A stretch of DNA of 64,000 nt from Microstegium vimineum (Eukaryota; Streptophyta; Magnoliopsida; Poales; Poaceae), in assembly GCA_022036555.1 (NCBI GenBank), contig CM039133.1, forward strand, positions 43,910,718 to 43,974,717, written 5' to 3'. Each line of letters starts with the position of its first letter. Within the stretch, counting starts at the first letter, position 1. The position numbers and the translations under genes were made by a program. Below are positions 1-11,446 of this stretch, piece by piece. Below the pieces are notes generated by a model. The model made no database searches, had not been told where the DNA came from, and was given only the letters and a program-made list of their open reading frames with translations.

Positions 1-281
1 GATACTCATTAATGATGAATAAATTATTGCTCAACCGGTCTGGCCACGCGTCCTTTATATCCACATTTCTTGGCGCTACTACCGCTATAGTTGACGCGAC
101 TCTTTCTTTTTTTTGTTCATATTTTTAATTTTCCTCTCTAATTTTTCTTTTGCTTTTATTTTACACGCATTATGAGCGTACCAAACGGATAGAGTGTTCT
201 ATATCAGTATATGTACAATATAAATACTCATTAGTGATGAATTAATTGCTGCTCAACCGGCCTGGCTAGTGTCCGCTACAG
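1..281 (+). repeat. Direct repeat, two diverged copies about 221 bp apart
   Basis: A segment beginning ATACTCATTAATGATGAAT at the window start recurs near 222 as ATACTCATTAGTGATGAATT. Both copies continue into a CTCAACCGG(T/C)CTGGC block. The spacing suggests an internal tandem duplication in the Helitron tail. Confidence 0.6.
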
Positions 282-573
282 TCGCAGCGCTAGCGTGTTT
301 TACGTGGTTTTAACACTATTTTTTTTGTCCATCTGGTTTGACACATGTTGCTCTTTTCGACATTTTATTTGCTACGCGCGAGTGAATCTATACTTTGTTG
401 TGGTTGAGAGTTGTATTTACAGCTACCTGTTCCTCACCGGTGATTAGACTTTGAAAGCTTAGATTAGAGGTCATGCGAAACATTGAATGTTGATCTCTTC
501 ATGCATGTGAATGTTGACCTCTTCATACATAAAAATTGCACCTATGATATATCCCTACGTATGTTGGTTGTTT

Positions 574-705
574 ATTCTACACGGCGTCGCATCCTACAGG
601 GAGAAGTTTGCTATATTTTATTTTATTAAACTATATTCTACACGGCGTTGGATCCTATAGGGAGAAGTTTGCCATATTTTATATTTTGCTATTTTTGTTT
701 AGAGG
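574..705 (+). repeat. Tandem repeat, two copies of about 60 bp
   Basis: The motif TTCTACACGGCGT followed by a GGGAGAAGTTTG block occurs at about 574 and again at about 634, with a few substitutions between the copies. Confidence 0.65.
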
Positions 706-1007
706 TAAGTTTTGTATTTAGTTCGTATAAATTGATTATTTATAAGAAATAGTAGTCTTTATTCAAATAGTTATCTATTTTTTATTTTCTTATGTTTTAT
801 TTTGTTTCCTTTGAAATCTTTTGGTTTGTTTTTATATGAATAATCTTGGTTTTTTATTTTGTTTATTTAATATATTTCTATTGCTTTTATAAGTTTTATT
901 GAATCCATTTGATCAAGATCCTATGTTTATGATAATCGAGTGTTTATGGTTATAAAATTGTGTGTTTGTTGTCATTATAGCACTATTTACAGTAGTATAT
1001 GATATTG

Positions 1008-1165
1008 GATATTTGTGTCTTACCCAATAACCGAGTGTCTAAGATTCAATAAACACTATCGACCGTTGTATAGACACAGCCCAAAAGATATTTGTGTATA
1101 ACCCAACAACCAAGTGTCAAAGGGTTAAGAAACACTATCAACCGCTACATAGAGACATAAAAAAA
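1008..1165 (+). repeat. Tandem repeat, two copies of about 79 bp
   Basis: GATATTTGTGT starts both copies (1008 and 1087), followed by ACCCAA(T/C)AACC(G/A)AGTGTC and AAACACTATC. The copies are clearly diverged, so this is an old duplication. Confidence 0.6.
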
Positions 1166-1329
1166 ACATTGTTCATATGATATTTTAAAATAAAATGATT
1201 CCTAGCACTGCTCATGATGTTAATTCTTTATTATTTTTCTATTTCTTTTTTATTATTTTTTTTCTTTTCGTGCAGTTTTTTCCCCTCTTTTCAAAGCCAG
1301 CGCGGCGGCAACGCGCCTATTTGTGCTAG

Positions 1330-2369
1330 TAGATTCATGCTTGGGTGCGTGAGAGAGCTAGGATTTATTCCTGCATGAGGGTTAACTGTATATTTATAAA
1401 AGTATTATTGTACATTTTAGGTGTAGAATACTTATACTACATCAAGTTGTTATACTGAAAAAATACAGTTTTGTTCAGTAGTCGTATTAGATACCTGATA
1501 TATATTAGGTACCTACAATCGTTAGTTTGTACTAATATGCACAATGCTTTTTGCTATTCTTTTGAGGATATAAGGAGAGATGGATGACTTTCTGCTTGCT
1601 TTTTATTGGGCTCTAGAACGCTGATCGATGAATAATTCATAGTGAACATATTGGCTTCCTTTTCCAAAATTGTAAGTCAATTGTCTTTTCTAGATACACA
1701 TATATATAGATTTTACTATGCATATAGGTAGACATAAGATATACAAGGATGCAATAGCAAAAGTTATGTATATCTAGAGAAACTTTTAATAAATGAGTAA
1801 TGTACACAACTTAAGAATTATGCTTAATTAGTTTGCCACAGCTCGTCAAATGCTTATCTTGAATTGTCACAGTAGGTGGATTCTGAATATCCTATTTTGC
1901 TTTTGGCCGTACACACGTTAACTAAATTCAAGTATAATAACCGAGTTTATTTTACCTAAACCAAATGTATAGTCAAAGGAAAGTGCACGTTAATTTAATT
2001 TTGCAAGTCACAATTTTTTGTGCGGCTAAGCTATTCGGTTATAATGTTTGAATAGTAAGGACACATATTTTGATTTGTCTCATAGATGATCTTACATAGT
2101 GCCACATAATCATGAGAGATTGAATACCTACTCATTCAATTATATTATCCTTATTTGTGCAATGAACCAAGAAAAGTTTGAGAATTACATGGTAACATTA
2201 AATCGTATAATCTTAAATAGTTGACACACATCCACAGGCTCTCACAGCAGTTGTGAAAAATATTTCCAAAGTGGGCTGGGCCATGGGATTCAAGGCAGCC
2301 TCAAGAAGTGGGGCCTCTCTAGCCCACGTTCTATTTTTTTCGGAGTCACGCACATGTTTTAGTTTTGAG
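1330..2369. other. Non-coding AT-rich stretch
   Basis: I see no open frame of note, no terminal repeat and no recognisable gene or transposon domain. It lies between the Helitron 3' end and the fold-back element. Confidence 0.5.
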
Positions 2370-2965
2370 ACATTTACCTCTGGCCTCTTTTTTTTTTAAC
2401 ATACTTGTATTGCCCTAAAATGAATTTTCGTTCCTTCTATAGCCTTCTGTCCGATTCAGGCCCCTAACGGTGTTAAATGTTGAATAAAATTACCATTTTA
2501 CTCCTAGCGAGAAAGTTTTAATATAAATGGTATCTATTTCATACAATTTAGGACGAGTATGTTTTTTATATGAAAATTATAGTTTTCGACGAGATCTATA
2601 ACTTTTTAGTTTTGAGTTTTTTTAATTTGAGGTCACTAAGTTGTTCAAAAAATTTAAACAATATTTTAGCAGGATATCATTCGCATACCAGCACTTATCG
2701 GCTTGGAAAAATCATATTTTTCTTACATGGTGTCAAACTAAGATACTTTATATATGAAAGTTGTAGTTTTTAATGGGATCTATAACTTTGTAGTTGCATG
2801 TTTTTTTTCTTTTGAGATCATTAAGATGCTAAACAAATAATATAAATTTTCAAATACTGCTGAAATATTGTTTATTTTTTCGAGCAACTTAACAATCTCA
2901 AATTAAAAAACTTAGAACTAGAAAGTTGTAGATCTCGTCGAGATCTATAATTTTCATATAAAAAA

Positions 2966-4291
2966 GAGTGAAATGCACTGTGGGTCCTTAAATTTTTTCC
3001 CACTTCTCACCTAGGTCCAGGTACTTTTTTCGCTCATCCGGGTTCATAAACTTTTCCCCACGTCTCACCTTGGTCCAGCTACTTTTTTCCCACTACTTTA
3101 GGTCCATAAACTTTTCTCCACTTCTCACGTAGGTCCAAATGAGTCCACATTGGATTTTGCTGGTGTGGCATCACATGTTCTTTTTTTTTAAAAAAAATTC
3201 ATAAACTGGTAGAAATTTAAAAAAATTATATAAAATCATAGAAAAATTATAAAAAGTAAAATCCAGTTTTGTTAGACTTCACATGAATAGATTTATGCAA
3301 TAGATATATAATATGACATACTTTAGTTTAAAGTTTATACTGTAACGTAGGTTTATGTGTTTGTGTATTTAATTCATAATTGTAGCTCATGTGCTCCAAT
3401 TATGGTGAAATTTTTATGATATATTATTTATTGTATGCTTGAGCTATGGTAAAAATTTCAGCTTCACAAGAGCACATATGACTAAGTTATTGTTTATGCT
3501 CATTTAATAGTTAATAAATAGTTGGTATATTGAAGCTGAGTCATACCTGCTCTAGTGCAGCTGAAATTTTTATCATAGCTCATGCATACAATGAGAAGCA
3601 TATCATAGAAATTTCACCATAATTGGAGCACACGAGTTGTAGTTATAAATTAAACACAAAACATATAGATCTACTGCTACAACAAAAACTTTAAACTAAA
3701 ACATTTCATGTCAATACAGAAATCAACGGGCTCTCTCAAGTTAGCTATATGTTGTGTCGTATCAACGATTTCTACGGAAGGCAGTAAGATTATAACTTGA
3801 GCGGTTATGTATCTAGGACCTTTGACGCAAATTGATGCATCTCTAACTCCATAGAGATTACTTCTCAATACAATTTCTTTTAAATTTAGTAAAATTTCTT
3901 GTATGGATTCTTCAATACCTACTATTGTGGAATATTCATGTGGCACGTTCCCAAATTTGGCGCGTGTGATGTATCTATTGCATAGATCTATTCATGTAAA
4001 GTCTAACAAAACTGTATTTTTCTTTTTACGATTTTTTCTATAATTTAATACAATTTTTCTAAGTTTCAACTTGTTTATGATTTTTTTTTAAAAAGATGTG
4101 GCACCAGTGGCCTGATTTGGACCTAGGTGAGAAATGGGAAAAAGTTCATGGACCAAGATGAGTAGAAAAAAAGTAGCTGAACCTAGGTGAGAAGTGGAGA
4201 AAAGTTTATGAATCCAGATGAGCGGAAAAGAAGTACCTGGACCTGGTTGAGAAGTGGGAAAAAGTTTAAGGACCCACGATGCATTTCACTC
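2966..4291. mobile_element. Inner fold-back MULE with perfect 9-bp target duplication
   Basis: The element begins GAGTGAAATGCACTGTGGG and ends with the inverted counterpart CACGATGCATTTCACTC. It is flanked by the identical 9-mer TATAAAAAA at 2957-2965 and 4292-4300. A 9-bp duplication is characteristic of Mutator-like elements. Almost the whole element is one long palindrome centred near 3510-3530, so the terminal inverted repeats are several hundred bases long. No transposase is present, so it is non-autonomous. The right arm carries about 257 extra bases (3713-3970) absent from the left arm; these are the plastid rpoA fragment. Confidence 0.85.
3713..3970 (-). pseudogene. rpoA: Plastid RNA polymerase alpha subunit (rpoA) fragment in nuclear DNA
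   Basis: The minus strand reads without a stop through ITRAKFGNVPHEYSTIVGI, then EILLNLKEIVLRSNLYG, RDASICVKGPRYITAQ and SVEIVDTTQHIANL. This is the N-terminal domain of the grass plastid-encoded RNA polymerase alpha subunit, roughly residues 60-140 of about 340. The fragment has no start, no C-terminal domain and no plastid promoter, and it shows substitutions from the plastid protein as I recall it (for example V after ITAQ, and LLPS where I recall LPPS). It is a nuclear plastid-DNA insert, not a working gene. It lies only in the right arm of the fold-back MULE, so it was acquired after the palindrome formed. Confidence 0.85.
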
Positions 4292-4505
4292 TATAAAAAA
4301 TGTCCTCATCCGATGTTGTGTGAAATAGATATAAGAGTTTCTACAAATATATTATTTTTCTCGCTAGAGGTAAAATTAATTTTACCCAACAATTAATAAC
4401 ACTGTTAGATGCCTAAATCGGACGGAAGGCAATGAGGGAAGGAAATTTTGTCTGAGGGCCATACAAGTAAGTTCGAAACAAAGAGGTAATACAAGAAAGA
4501 TGTAT

Positions 4506-6240
4506 TTTTTTATAAGGCCATACAAGTAAATATCTCTTTAGTTTTCTTGTTACTTGCTGCAAAGTCCATCCTTAAAATTTACATAAAAAATATGGAAACC
4601 TTTAGGACAGATTTTCGAAACCACATGTTACTTTCAACCTGGTTACTGGTCAATCTTACGTGGCATATCCTGAGAGGTCGAAATGAGCAATTTCTTGTTT
4701 AAGCAGAGCAATTCATTGCATCTCGCCATCTGGTCTTATAGGAAAGAAACAGGCCGGGTTAAACAAGGAGTCCAGGACAGGTGCGGTGGTTTCCCAGGTG
4801 CATGAAGCTTCAATAGTCTATTGTAATTCAATCTACTTCCTAGATAATATATACGAAACAGTCTAGTGCATTTTTTTTCTAAAAAATAATTTGAAATAGT
4901 CTACTGCTTATTCTTTTTGTGTGTGTGAAATAGTCTACTGCTTATTCAAGGTCATTCAGATTTGACAAAGGAGGGAGGCATGTCATGCATACTGATCAGG
5001 GTTAATGCATTCTTCAGCAGCAGATGACTTCCAAGACAGCATGGTCCCCAACTATAAAAACATCCAATTATCTTGTCGATTGCATGCTCATCCTCCTTGA
5101 CAATTCTGCAAATGATGTCAACCTGAACTGTACATGAATTTTAATCCCCTCACCCATGTCAACCCGGCATCGTCAGACAGCAGATCAGCACCAGATGTCA
5201 GCTATCCCGAGAAGGCCAGATCATCCGCTTGAGTTTTCAATTCCAGAGTCAACGGCGCCTACCATGCCGATTCGCGGCCCCCAACAAAATTGGAAAGGCT
5301 GATCGAACAAAATAATTCCTGGTTCCTATCGTTCTGAATCTCAAGTTGTGGATTGTATTCGCCTGCATGGGACACGCGCATTCTTTTTAACTGAACCAGG
5401 CCGCTTTCATCCTTGGTAGCATTGTTTTTTCTAATCATCAAGTCAGAAGCTAGGGTCGTTTGGACTTCTGGATGTTTCTTTCGGAGCATATATATACTAT
5501 TTAAGCATATCAGAGAGTCAGAGCACCGTTGTTCCTGGTGGAGGCTCCATTGATATGTTATAATGCCAGTTTTCTATGAAGTTGTTCCAACATTAAAGGG
5601 GAAAGAAATATAAAAATTTGTATCTTGATGATTGCTGCATAGACAATATTTGCAGTGCTACAGGATTACATTTAGCCTGGTGACAAGGCTTGTCAAATCA
5701 TGGAAGAGAGGTTCTGAACATTACACAACTCTAGTATGGTATATAGTATGTTTAGAACTTCAGGGTTGAACTTCTGGTAAGTTGTACTCCCTCTGTCCCA
5801 TTATATGTGTCGTCCGGGAAGCATGTTTGTGAGGGAAACACGGTTTTCTAGAGACAAGCATGACACTTCTTCCAGCCTCGTAGAGTTGAAACGGAAATAC
5901 TGCACAGCGTGCCTCACTCCCCAACTTAGGGCCACTTTACAACACAGGTTCTGGAAAAATAAATATCTCGTATCCTATCCATTGAAATCACAGAAAACTG
6001 CAATATTAGAAGTTTGAATACAGCATAGAAAACACATGAATCCGATCAGAGAGTTGTGCAAAGGAAAAATTCCTTGAGGTTCAATCTTAGTAGAATTCGT
6101 CTTAAATTCCTATGGAAATAAACCATTCCATAGGAATCTCATACCATAACATTTCTGGAGCGTAAGATGTCTTGATCTATCTGTACTATGATCGGTTATT
6201 GTTATTTGGACATAGATAGCATGCAGGGGCCACTACTACA
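4506..6240. other. No recognisable gene; short unassigned ORFs
   Basis: A 76-codon minus-strand frame at 5259-5489 reads KKHPEVQTTLASDL and later VQLKRMRVSHAGEYNPQ. I do not recognise it and saw no convincing splice partners. A lone Stowaway-like terminus (CTCCCTCTGTCCCA) occurs near 5786 without a matching right end. The rest appears non-coding. Confidence 0.4.
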
Positions 6241-6242
6241 TT

Positions 6243-6311
6243 AAGGTCTTGTTTGGAAATTCTCCGTTCCTCCGGATACCTGGAAATTCCTGCGTTCCAA
6301 ATAGACCCTAA
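6243..6311. mobile_element. Very short hAT-like MITE (about 70 bp)
   Basis: AGGTCTTGTTTGGAA on the left is mirrored by TTCCAAATAGACCCTA on the right. The GTTTGGA...TCCAAA(T/C)A end type is common in small grass hAT-like MITEs. No clear 8-bp target duplication was seen, so the family is tentative. Confidence 0.45.
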
Positions 6312-6650
6312 AAATTTTCAGACGCCACCAAAACAGATTTTGAGAGGCAGGGGCCACACTATACTATATTAAACATAACCGAAAGTTTCAACTCCTCTCA
6401 GTAAAATGAAGTTCTAGTGTTTTATGATTCAAAATTTAGTATAATTTTTTCCTACTACATGTCTACTTAGTAAACATTCACATATGTTGTGCCAGTGGTA
6501 GTATTTTATTACTACTTAAAAATAATAGGAGAACTCTACCATTTTGACAGTAAAAGGTTTTCGGAGATGACCAAAACACTCCCAACCCATCCTCCTTCCT
6601 AAGCCTGCTCCCAGGCAGGCTGCCGTTGCCGACACCCCTCCTAAACCAAC

Positions 6651-6745
6651 CATTGCCACTGAGCGTCATCCCATGCCAGCCGCCATCACCACCAACCATT
6701 GTCACCGAGCGTCATCCCATGCCAGCCGCCATCACCGAGCCCCGT
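6651..6745 (+). repeat. Tandem repeat, two copies of about 47 bp
   Basis: CCATTGCCACTGAGCGTC and CCATTGTCACCGAGCGTC start the two copies, each continuing into CATCCCATGCCAGCCGCC and ATCACC. It lies next to the LINE 3' end. Confidence 0.6.
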
Positions 6746-6790
6746 CGTCGCAGTGCACAGGAAGTTACATACGTTTTGTTTTCACTAAAT

Positions 6791-7865
6791 CTTTTTTTTC
6801 TCGATCACACAAAAGATTTGCGCATTTTTGTATTAAGATAGAGAAAAAGTTTAATACAACACGCCTTAGCGGCGCCCTAGAAGGTCAAAAGAAATATACT
6901 TGAACGCTCAGACCCACACTAGTGTACTACAAATGAAGTTTTACATTGGAAACATATCAACCCGAAAAAGGACACCGGCTAGAAGGCCTATGCCCACACA
7001 GCCGAGCGGCGATGCCGCCGCTTGCGCGCACCCACGTCACTGACAGGTGGGAACAACTCACGAAACGCCTCCATGTGAACAGGGTCATCACCGTACATTT
7101 CTTCATACACCTTCATGACTGATGTGGATGGAGTTGACATCCCACTCGTGAGTCCCACACGTTTCAAGACAAGGTGCTCGCCTCTTTTGGCCACTGGGAT
7201 ATGGGATAGGCTTTGCGCCGCTATCCGTCTACTCCTCTTGGGGAGCGCGGGCGGTGGACGTCTCTCGGGGGTCGAGTCATCTCCAGACAGCTCCAGGAGT
7301 GGCGGCTTTCTTGCCTTCGTGACTCGCTGGAAGAAACTCCTGAGACAACTATCGGCAGAGTCCGACTAAGGGGTGTTGTTGACGTCTGTGGCATCCACTA
7401 GTGTCGCGCCTCCCAAGGTGGTAGCTCCGGAAAGCGTTGGGTCAAGGCACACCATAGCATCCACGAAATCGGGTTGCCCTCCCGGATACAACATGACTAG
7501 TGGTGGCCCCACAGGGAAAGCATCGAACTCCTCCAACATTGGATCGATCCACGTGGGAGAACCCAAGCACGACCACACCTCCGACACCAATGGATCTTGC
7601 TCGACAGCGAGGAAGGAGCTTGCAGCGACACCGGCATTGTCGTCGCAGCCGGCCGGTGCCACGAAGCTGACGCCCAAAGAGGATGACATAGAAGTTACAG
7701 ATGGAGACATGCATTGTGAGCTCACTGATCTGCGAGCGCCTGCTGCTAGGGAAGGCGAGGGGCCATGCAAGCGCCACCACCGAAGAAGTCATGGGACTGT
7801 GGAAGCACCACCGCTGAGGGCTCGGTGGAGAAGGGTACAAAGTTCACTTAACCTAGATGCTTAAA
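6791..7865 (-). mobile_element. L1-type LINE remnant, ORF1 region plus 3' end
   Basis: On the minus strand the element ends with CTTAATACAAAAATGCGCA, then GTGTGATCGAGAAAAAAAA, which becomes the T-run at about 6791-6798 on the plus strand. This tail (TTAATACAA...GCGCA...TCGAGAAAA) is a typical grass LINE 3' end. Upstream is an ORF1-like frame. There is no endonuclease or reverse transcriptase, so the copy is internally deleted or belongs to an ORF1-only group. The 5' limit near 7865 is approximate and no clear target duplication was found. Confidence 0.6.
6988..7770 (-). pseudogene. LINE ORF1-like protein, broken by one stop
   Basis: The minus frame from 7770 reads through LVSEVWSCLGSPTWIDPML to NNTP, meets a TAG, and continues in the same frame through SADSCLRSFFQRVTKARKPP, PALPKRSRRIAAQSL and MKVYEEMYGDDPVHMEAF to a stop at about 6988. 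The order of a proline-rich stretch, then LPKRSRRIA, then a short helical C-terminus resembles the ORF1 C-terminal region common in grass L1 elements. One in-frame stop and the missing N-terminus mark it as dead. The family assignment is from pattern memory and could be refined by a profile search. Confidence 0.5.
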
Positions 7866-8860
7866 TTGATAGAGAAGGGTAGACAATTCATTTACACTTA
7901 TTAACACTGCCCCTTAGGCCTCAAACGTGTAATAGTAAGTGTAAAAAACTGAACTACATGCACCACAGTACTAACCAGTTCAACCCAACAGCTTACTAAT
8001 GAAGAAGGGTAAGACAATTTGTTTATATACTTCCACATAACTAGACACAAGCGAAACTCATGGAACCTTGAGGTTAATTTTGCCACACTATTCGATCATC
8101 TATATGTTTGAAAATTCTTCACTCATTTTTCAGTGATAATTAACATACTTGCCAAGATGTTTGAAGCCATATACTAATAGTTGCAATGGGCACTTCATAG
8201 CCATGACTGGGTAGCTACTCTATATATGTACCATACACATCAACTACTCTATATAGTAATAAGGAAAAAGAGGACGCGACTTTCTCCCCTAATCTATTGT
8301 TTTCTTCGAAGTACCTGTCGATAATCTACCTGATCTTTGCTCACAGAACGAGCAATCAGGACGCCGACTGCTACTGCTTTGCACACATTCACACGGCATT
8401 GGGATCATGGAGCGCAACTTGTGTTACCGACCTTTTGATCGACATGGCCCAAGAGATAGATGTCTTTGTCTTGGAGTTACCGAGTAACTGAAAGGGACAG
8501 TCTAGACAACAAGAAATATGATGTGGATTCTGGCCGAGCTTCTACATATACACTGCTGAATTAGCAGACAAGGCACACGGTTGCTTTCATCTGTAGCATG
8601 TACGACATATATATTGAACGTGCGTCATGATGAAAAATGAGTTTACTTTTGAGCTCCTTGCACACAAAATCAGGAGGAAGAAGTTTGCATGAGAACCAAT
8701 GAGAAATCAAATTTTTTTTGTGTTATTCTTAGAGCAACTTCAAGAGACTTGGTAAAATTAGATGTTAAATTGTGAGATTTAATTATTGTGTAGTAAAATA
8801 GAAAACCCATCTAAAATATAGAGTTTTACAATAGTGAAGTGAAATTAGAAAACATATATA
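7866..8860. other. No recognisable gene
   Basis: Non-coding sequence. The phrase GAGAAGGGTA(G)GACAATT occurs at about 7870 and, diverged, at about 8003, suggesting an old short duplication. I see no domain or terminal repeat. Confidence 0.4.
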
Positions 8861-9130
8861 CTCTCTCTGTCCGCGATCCCAAATTATAAGACATCCCAAG
8901 AATCTTGGAGAGTCAAAGTATCTTAAGTTTGACCAAATTTATATGATAATATAATAACATTTATGATGTCAAATAAGTAGCATTAGATTCGTTATCAATT
9001 ATATTTTCATAGTATGTCTATTTGATGTTATAAATATTTATAGTTTTCTTTATAATTGTTGGTCAAACTTGAGATGCTTTGACTCTCCAAGATTCTTGGA
9101 ATATCTTATAATTTGGGATGAGAATAGTGG
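8861..9130. mobile_element. Stowaway-like MITE (Tc1/mariner type), about 270 bp
   Basis: The left arm CCCAAATTATAAGACAT, then CCCAAGAATCTTGGAGAG and TCAAAGTA, is inverted on the right as TTTGACTCTCCAAGATTC and TTATAATTTGGG. The ends start CTCTCTCTGTCC next to TA, as in Stowaway-like elements. The interior is AT-rich with no coding capacity. The arms of about 40 bp are nearly perfect, so the copy is fairly recent. Confidence 0.75.
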
Positions 9131-10712
9131 GATACTCAACTAGAATACAATATAGACAACATGTTGGAATGCTTTTTTAGAGCGAAATATCTATATATAA
9201 ATGGCTTCACGAATATATTTACCTAGGTTGTTGGAGTTGCTCGGGCTTTAATTTAGTTGTTTACCAAATCATAATCAATTGCGCATAATGGTAAATAGAA
9301 TATAAGAAAACTTTACCGCAAATAAAAAATTAAATGAAATCATGCATATAATTATTTTAAAACGGTGATGTCATTAGCGACTTGAACATATCCCCATCGA
9401 GTAAAATTAAATAGCAGAGTTGAACTGTGATTTTTTTTTTGTATTGTGTCCTGAGAGAATAGAACTAGGAGATGATGACACAAAGAATGCAACGGAAAGA
9501 AAATCAAAGCAGGAAGTACAAGGATGAACAGCCAAATGGAGGGTCTCTGTGAGCACTTAGCATTGGCAGGGCCCACTGCACGTTACTATCAGGGGCATGA
9601 CGTGCTGGCGAGTTATGTGTCATTTATCATGGAAATTATCAAAGTCAACATGAGATAAGTACTGATTCAGTACTGCCTCCCAGATCCCGGCCGGACAGGA
9701 AACATTAGACGTGGCCAGATGGCTGAATTTGGAATGGTTTAGAGTAGATAAATTCGTACAAAATCTGAGGGTTCAGAACCCAAAATATATATGTAGAAGA
9801 AATGAAATTAAAATGTCCAGATTTGGTACTGTGTGGTGGGCTGGACTAGAGACCGCTTGGGTTACATTATTTTTTTTATAGAAAACAATTCATGAACGAC
9901 CATGTTGAAGTATAAATCAAGTGGAAACGATCATGCTGCCATGATGGTGGCAATCAATTTTGTTTGCCAAACTGCCAGGGCACTGGAATTTCAGTTGTAG
10001 TTGTAGCTACCAATAAATGGTAGGGGCATAGAACTAAACAAATCTCAACACTGTCAAACGCAATTGATTAACCAAAGCAAGTCAACTCAATTGCTGAAGT
10101 CGGCAATGCATGGGTTGAAGGCTTCAAACTTCAAGCATTATTGATCACTATCACCCGCACGTTATAGATTACATTGGACAATCTACTCACCGATACGAGC
10201 ATTTAATTTGCTAGGTATGAATATTATAAATGTTAATACATACACAGATAGTATATCCTTACTTCCTAATTGTACTTTGATCTAATCATTGATATATATC
10301 TTTCTTCGATAATAATTCGTTTGCGCACGGACCAATTCTTTCAATTGTAATTATTGAAACTTCAACATGTTTTTTTTGGGAAACTAAATGAGGAGAAGAT
10401 TTTGCGCCTACGATAGCCCTGTCGACAGATTTTAAAATTAATGAAGTCCTCAAATAAGCACTTTATATAAAGTGATTTTGTGCATGTAATTAAAGTAATT
10501 TTGAAATAGTGCCATTGACGGGTACAATTTAACTGATTATATATGAAGAACTCTATATATAAAGTGATTCTTTTTGTGGAATGAATCAAAGGTGGGATAA
10601 TCTTTTGACTATTTTATTTTAGAGAATCTGTCACATAATTAACATCGAAATAATTTTGAGTAAAAGAAAACTATTTGACAAATCTCTTTGGATTCACCCT
10701 AGAAGCTGCTCT
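9131..10712. other. No recognisable gene
   Basis: AT-rich sequence with only short, unsupported open frames (for example 9352-9576 and 10362-10589 on the minus strand). I found no domain, terminal repeat or RNA gene. Confidence 0.4.
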
Positions 10713-10727
10713 ACGAGCTCTACAAAA

Positions 10728-11063
10728 GGAGGATGAACGTCCGCTCTTCAATGAAGGATGCAGAGATTTGTCACCGGCTTATCAGCCACCGAAATAGTAT
10801 TTTTGTCTCACAGAAAAAATGGCAAAGCGAACATCCCGTTTGATTATGTCAGTTTTCACAAAATTTGGTTGGAAATTCACAAACCGTATTGGTGTTTAGT
10901 TTTATCTTGTTGGCGTCAAGCTCACTAGTTCAGCCGAACTTTGTTTTCCTTCTAAATTGTGCGGGTTTGCCTTATGGTTTTTTTTCTTGTAATGTGACGA
11001 TTAGTTGTGTACCATTTTCGAATGATCGAGGCTAGAACTTTGTTCCCTTATCAAACAAAAAAA
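10728..11063 (+). mobile_element. Severely 5'-truncated LINE with 15-bp target duplication
   Basis: The block ends in GATCGAGGCTAGAACTTTG, then TCCCTTATCAAAC and an A-run, a LINE-type 3' end. It is flanked by ACGAGCTCTACAAAA (10713-10727) and ACGAGCTCTGCAAAA (11064-11078), a 15-bp target duplication with one mismatch. Length, A-tail and duplication fit target-primed reverse transcription. No coding part remains. Confidence 0.65.
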
Positions 11064-11088
11064 ACGAGCTCTGCAAAACATACCCTTA

Positions 11089-11446
11089 GACTGTCTCCAA
11101 CAATGGAGACCTAAACACAACACTTATTCCACATTTTGGGCCAGACATAGTAAAAAGTCACACAACCATAACTTAGCCATCTCCAACAGCATAGATGCCT
11201 TCACGTGGGTGTGTTGTCCTCATCCAATGGTTTGCATCCCTTCCACACACACACACACAGAGGAGACACTCTATCTGAGCAGAGACGTTTGGGTTATGGG
11301 GCAGGGCTGACACTTATTTGTCTTTTCTCTCTCCTCGCACGTAAAATGCGTCTCTAGTTTGGGTCTTGGGTTGGAGGGTGATTTTGAGGATGTAAACCAC
11401 TATACACGACGTATTTTGTGTCCGCATAACGTTGTTGGAGACAGTC
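11089..11446. mobile_element. PIF/Harbinger-like (Tourist-type) MITE with TTA duplication
   Basis: The 15-bp inverted repeats GACTGTCTCCAACAA (left) and TTGTTGGAGACAGTC (right) match perfectly and are flanked by TTA at 11086-11088 and 11447-11449. A 3-bp TTA/TAA duplication is typical of PIF/Harbinger elements. It contains a short CACACA run near 11250. There is no transposase. Confidence 0.75.

Larger units (their letters stand above)
1..1329 (+). mobile_element. Helitron 3' portion (5' end not in window)
   Basis: The right end has the three hallmarks of a Helitron 3' terminus: a GC-rich hairpin near 1300-1316 (stem GCGCG/CGCGC around GCGGCAA), a short spacer, and CTAG at 1326-1329 followed by a T, as expected for insertion between A and T. 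The interior is AT-rich with three pairs of short direct repeats and no coding sequence I recognise. No Helitron 5' TC terminus was found to the left, so the element probably starts outside the window. The structure is visible; the family assignment rests on known Helitron termini. Confidence 0.5.
2370..4505. mobile_element. Outer fold-back (long-TIR) element, MULE-like, interrupted by a second element
   Basis: Sequence at about 2390-2700 reappears as its reverse complement in two pieces, at about 2880-2965 and 4292-4500. Examples are CTTGTATTGCCC on the left against GGCCATACAAG on the right, CTCCTAGCGAGAAA against TTTCTCGCTAGAGG, and CTGTCCGATTCAGGC against GCCTAAATCGGACGG. The right arm is split by the younger element at 2966-4291. 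The arms are old and imperfect, and I could not define exact termini or a target duplication for this outer element. The MULE assignment is by its fold-back form. Confidence 0.6.

Noticed and set aside
3677..3946. The 89-codon minus frame as a nuclear gene for an RNA polymerase subunit
   Set aside because: It covers only part of the N-terminal domain of plastid rpoA, lacks the start and C-terminal domain, and ends in transposon sequence. It is a plastid DNA insert.
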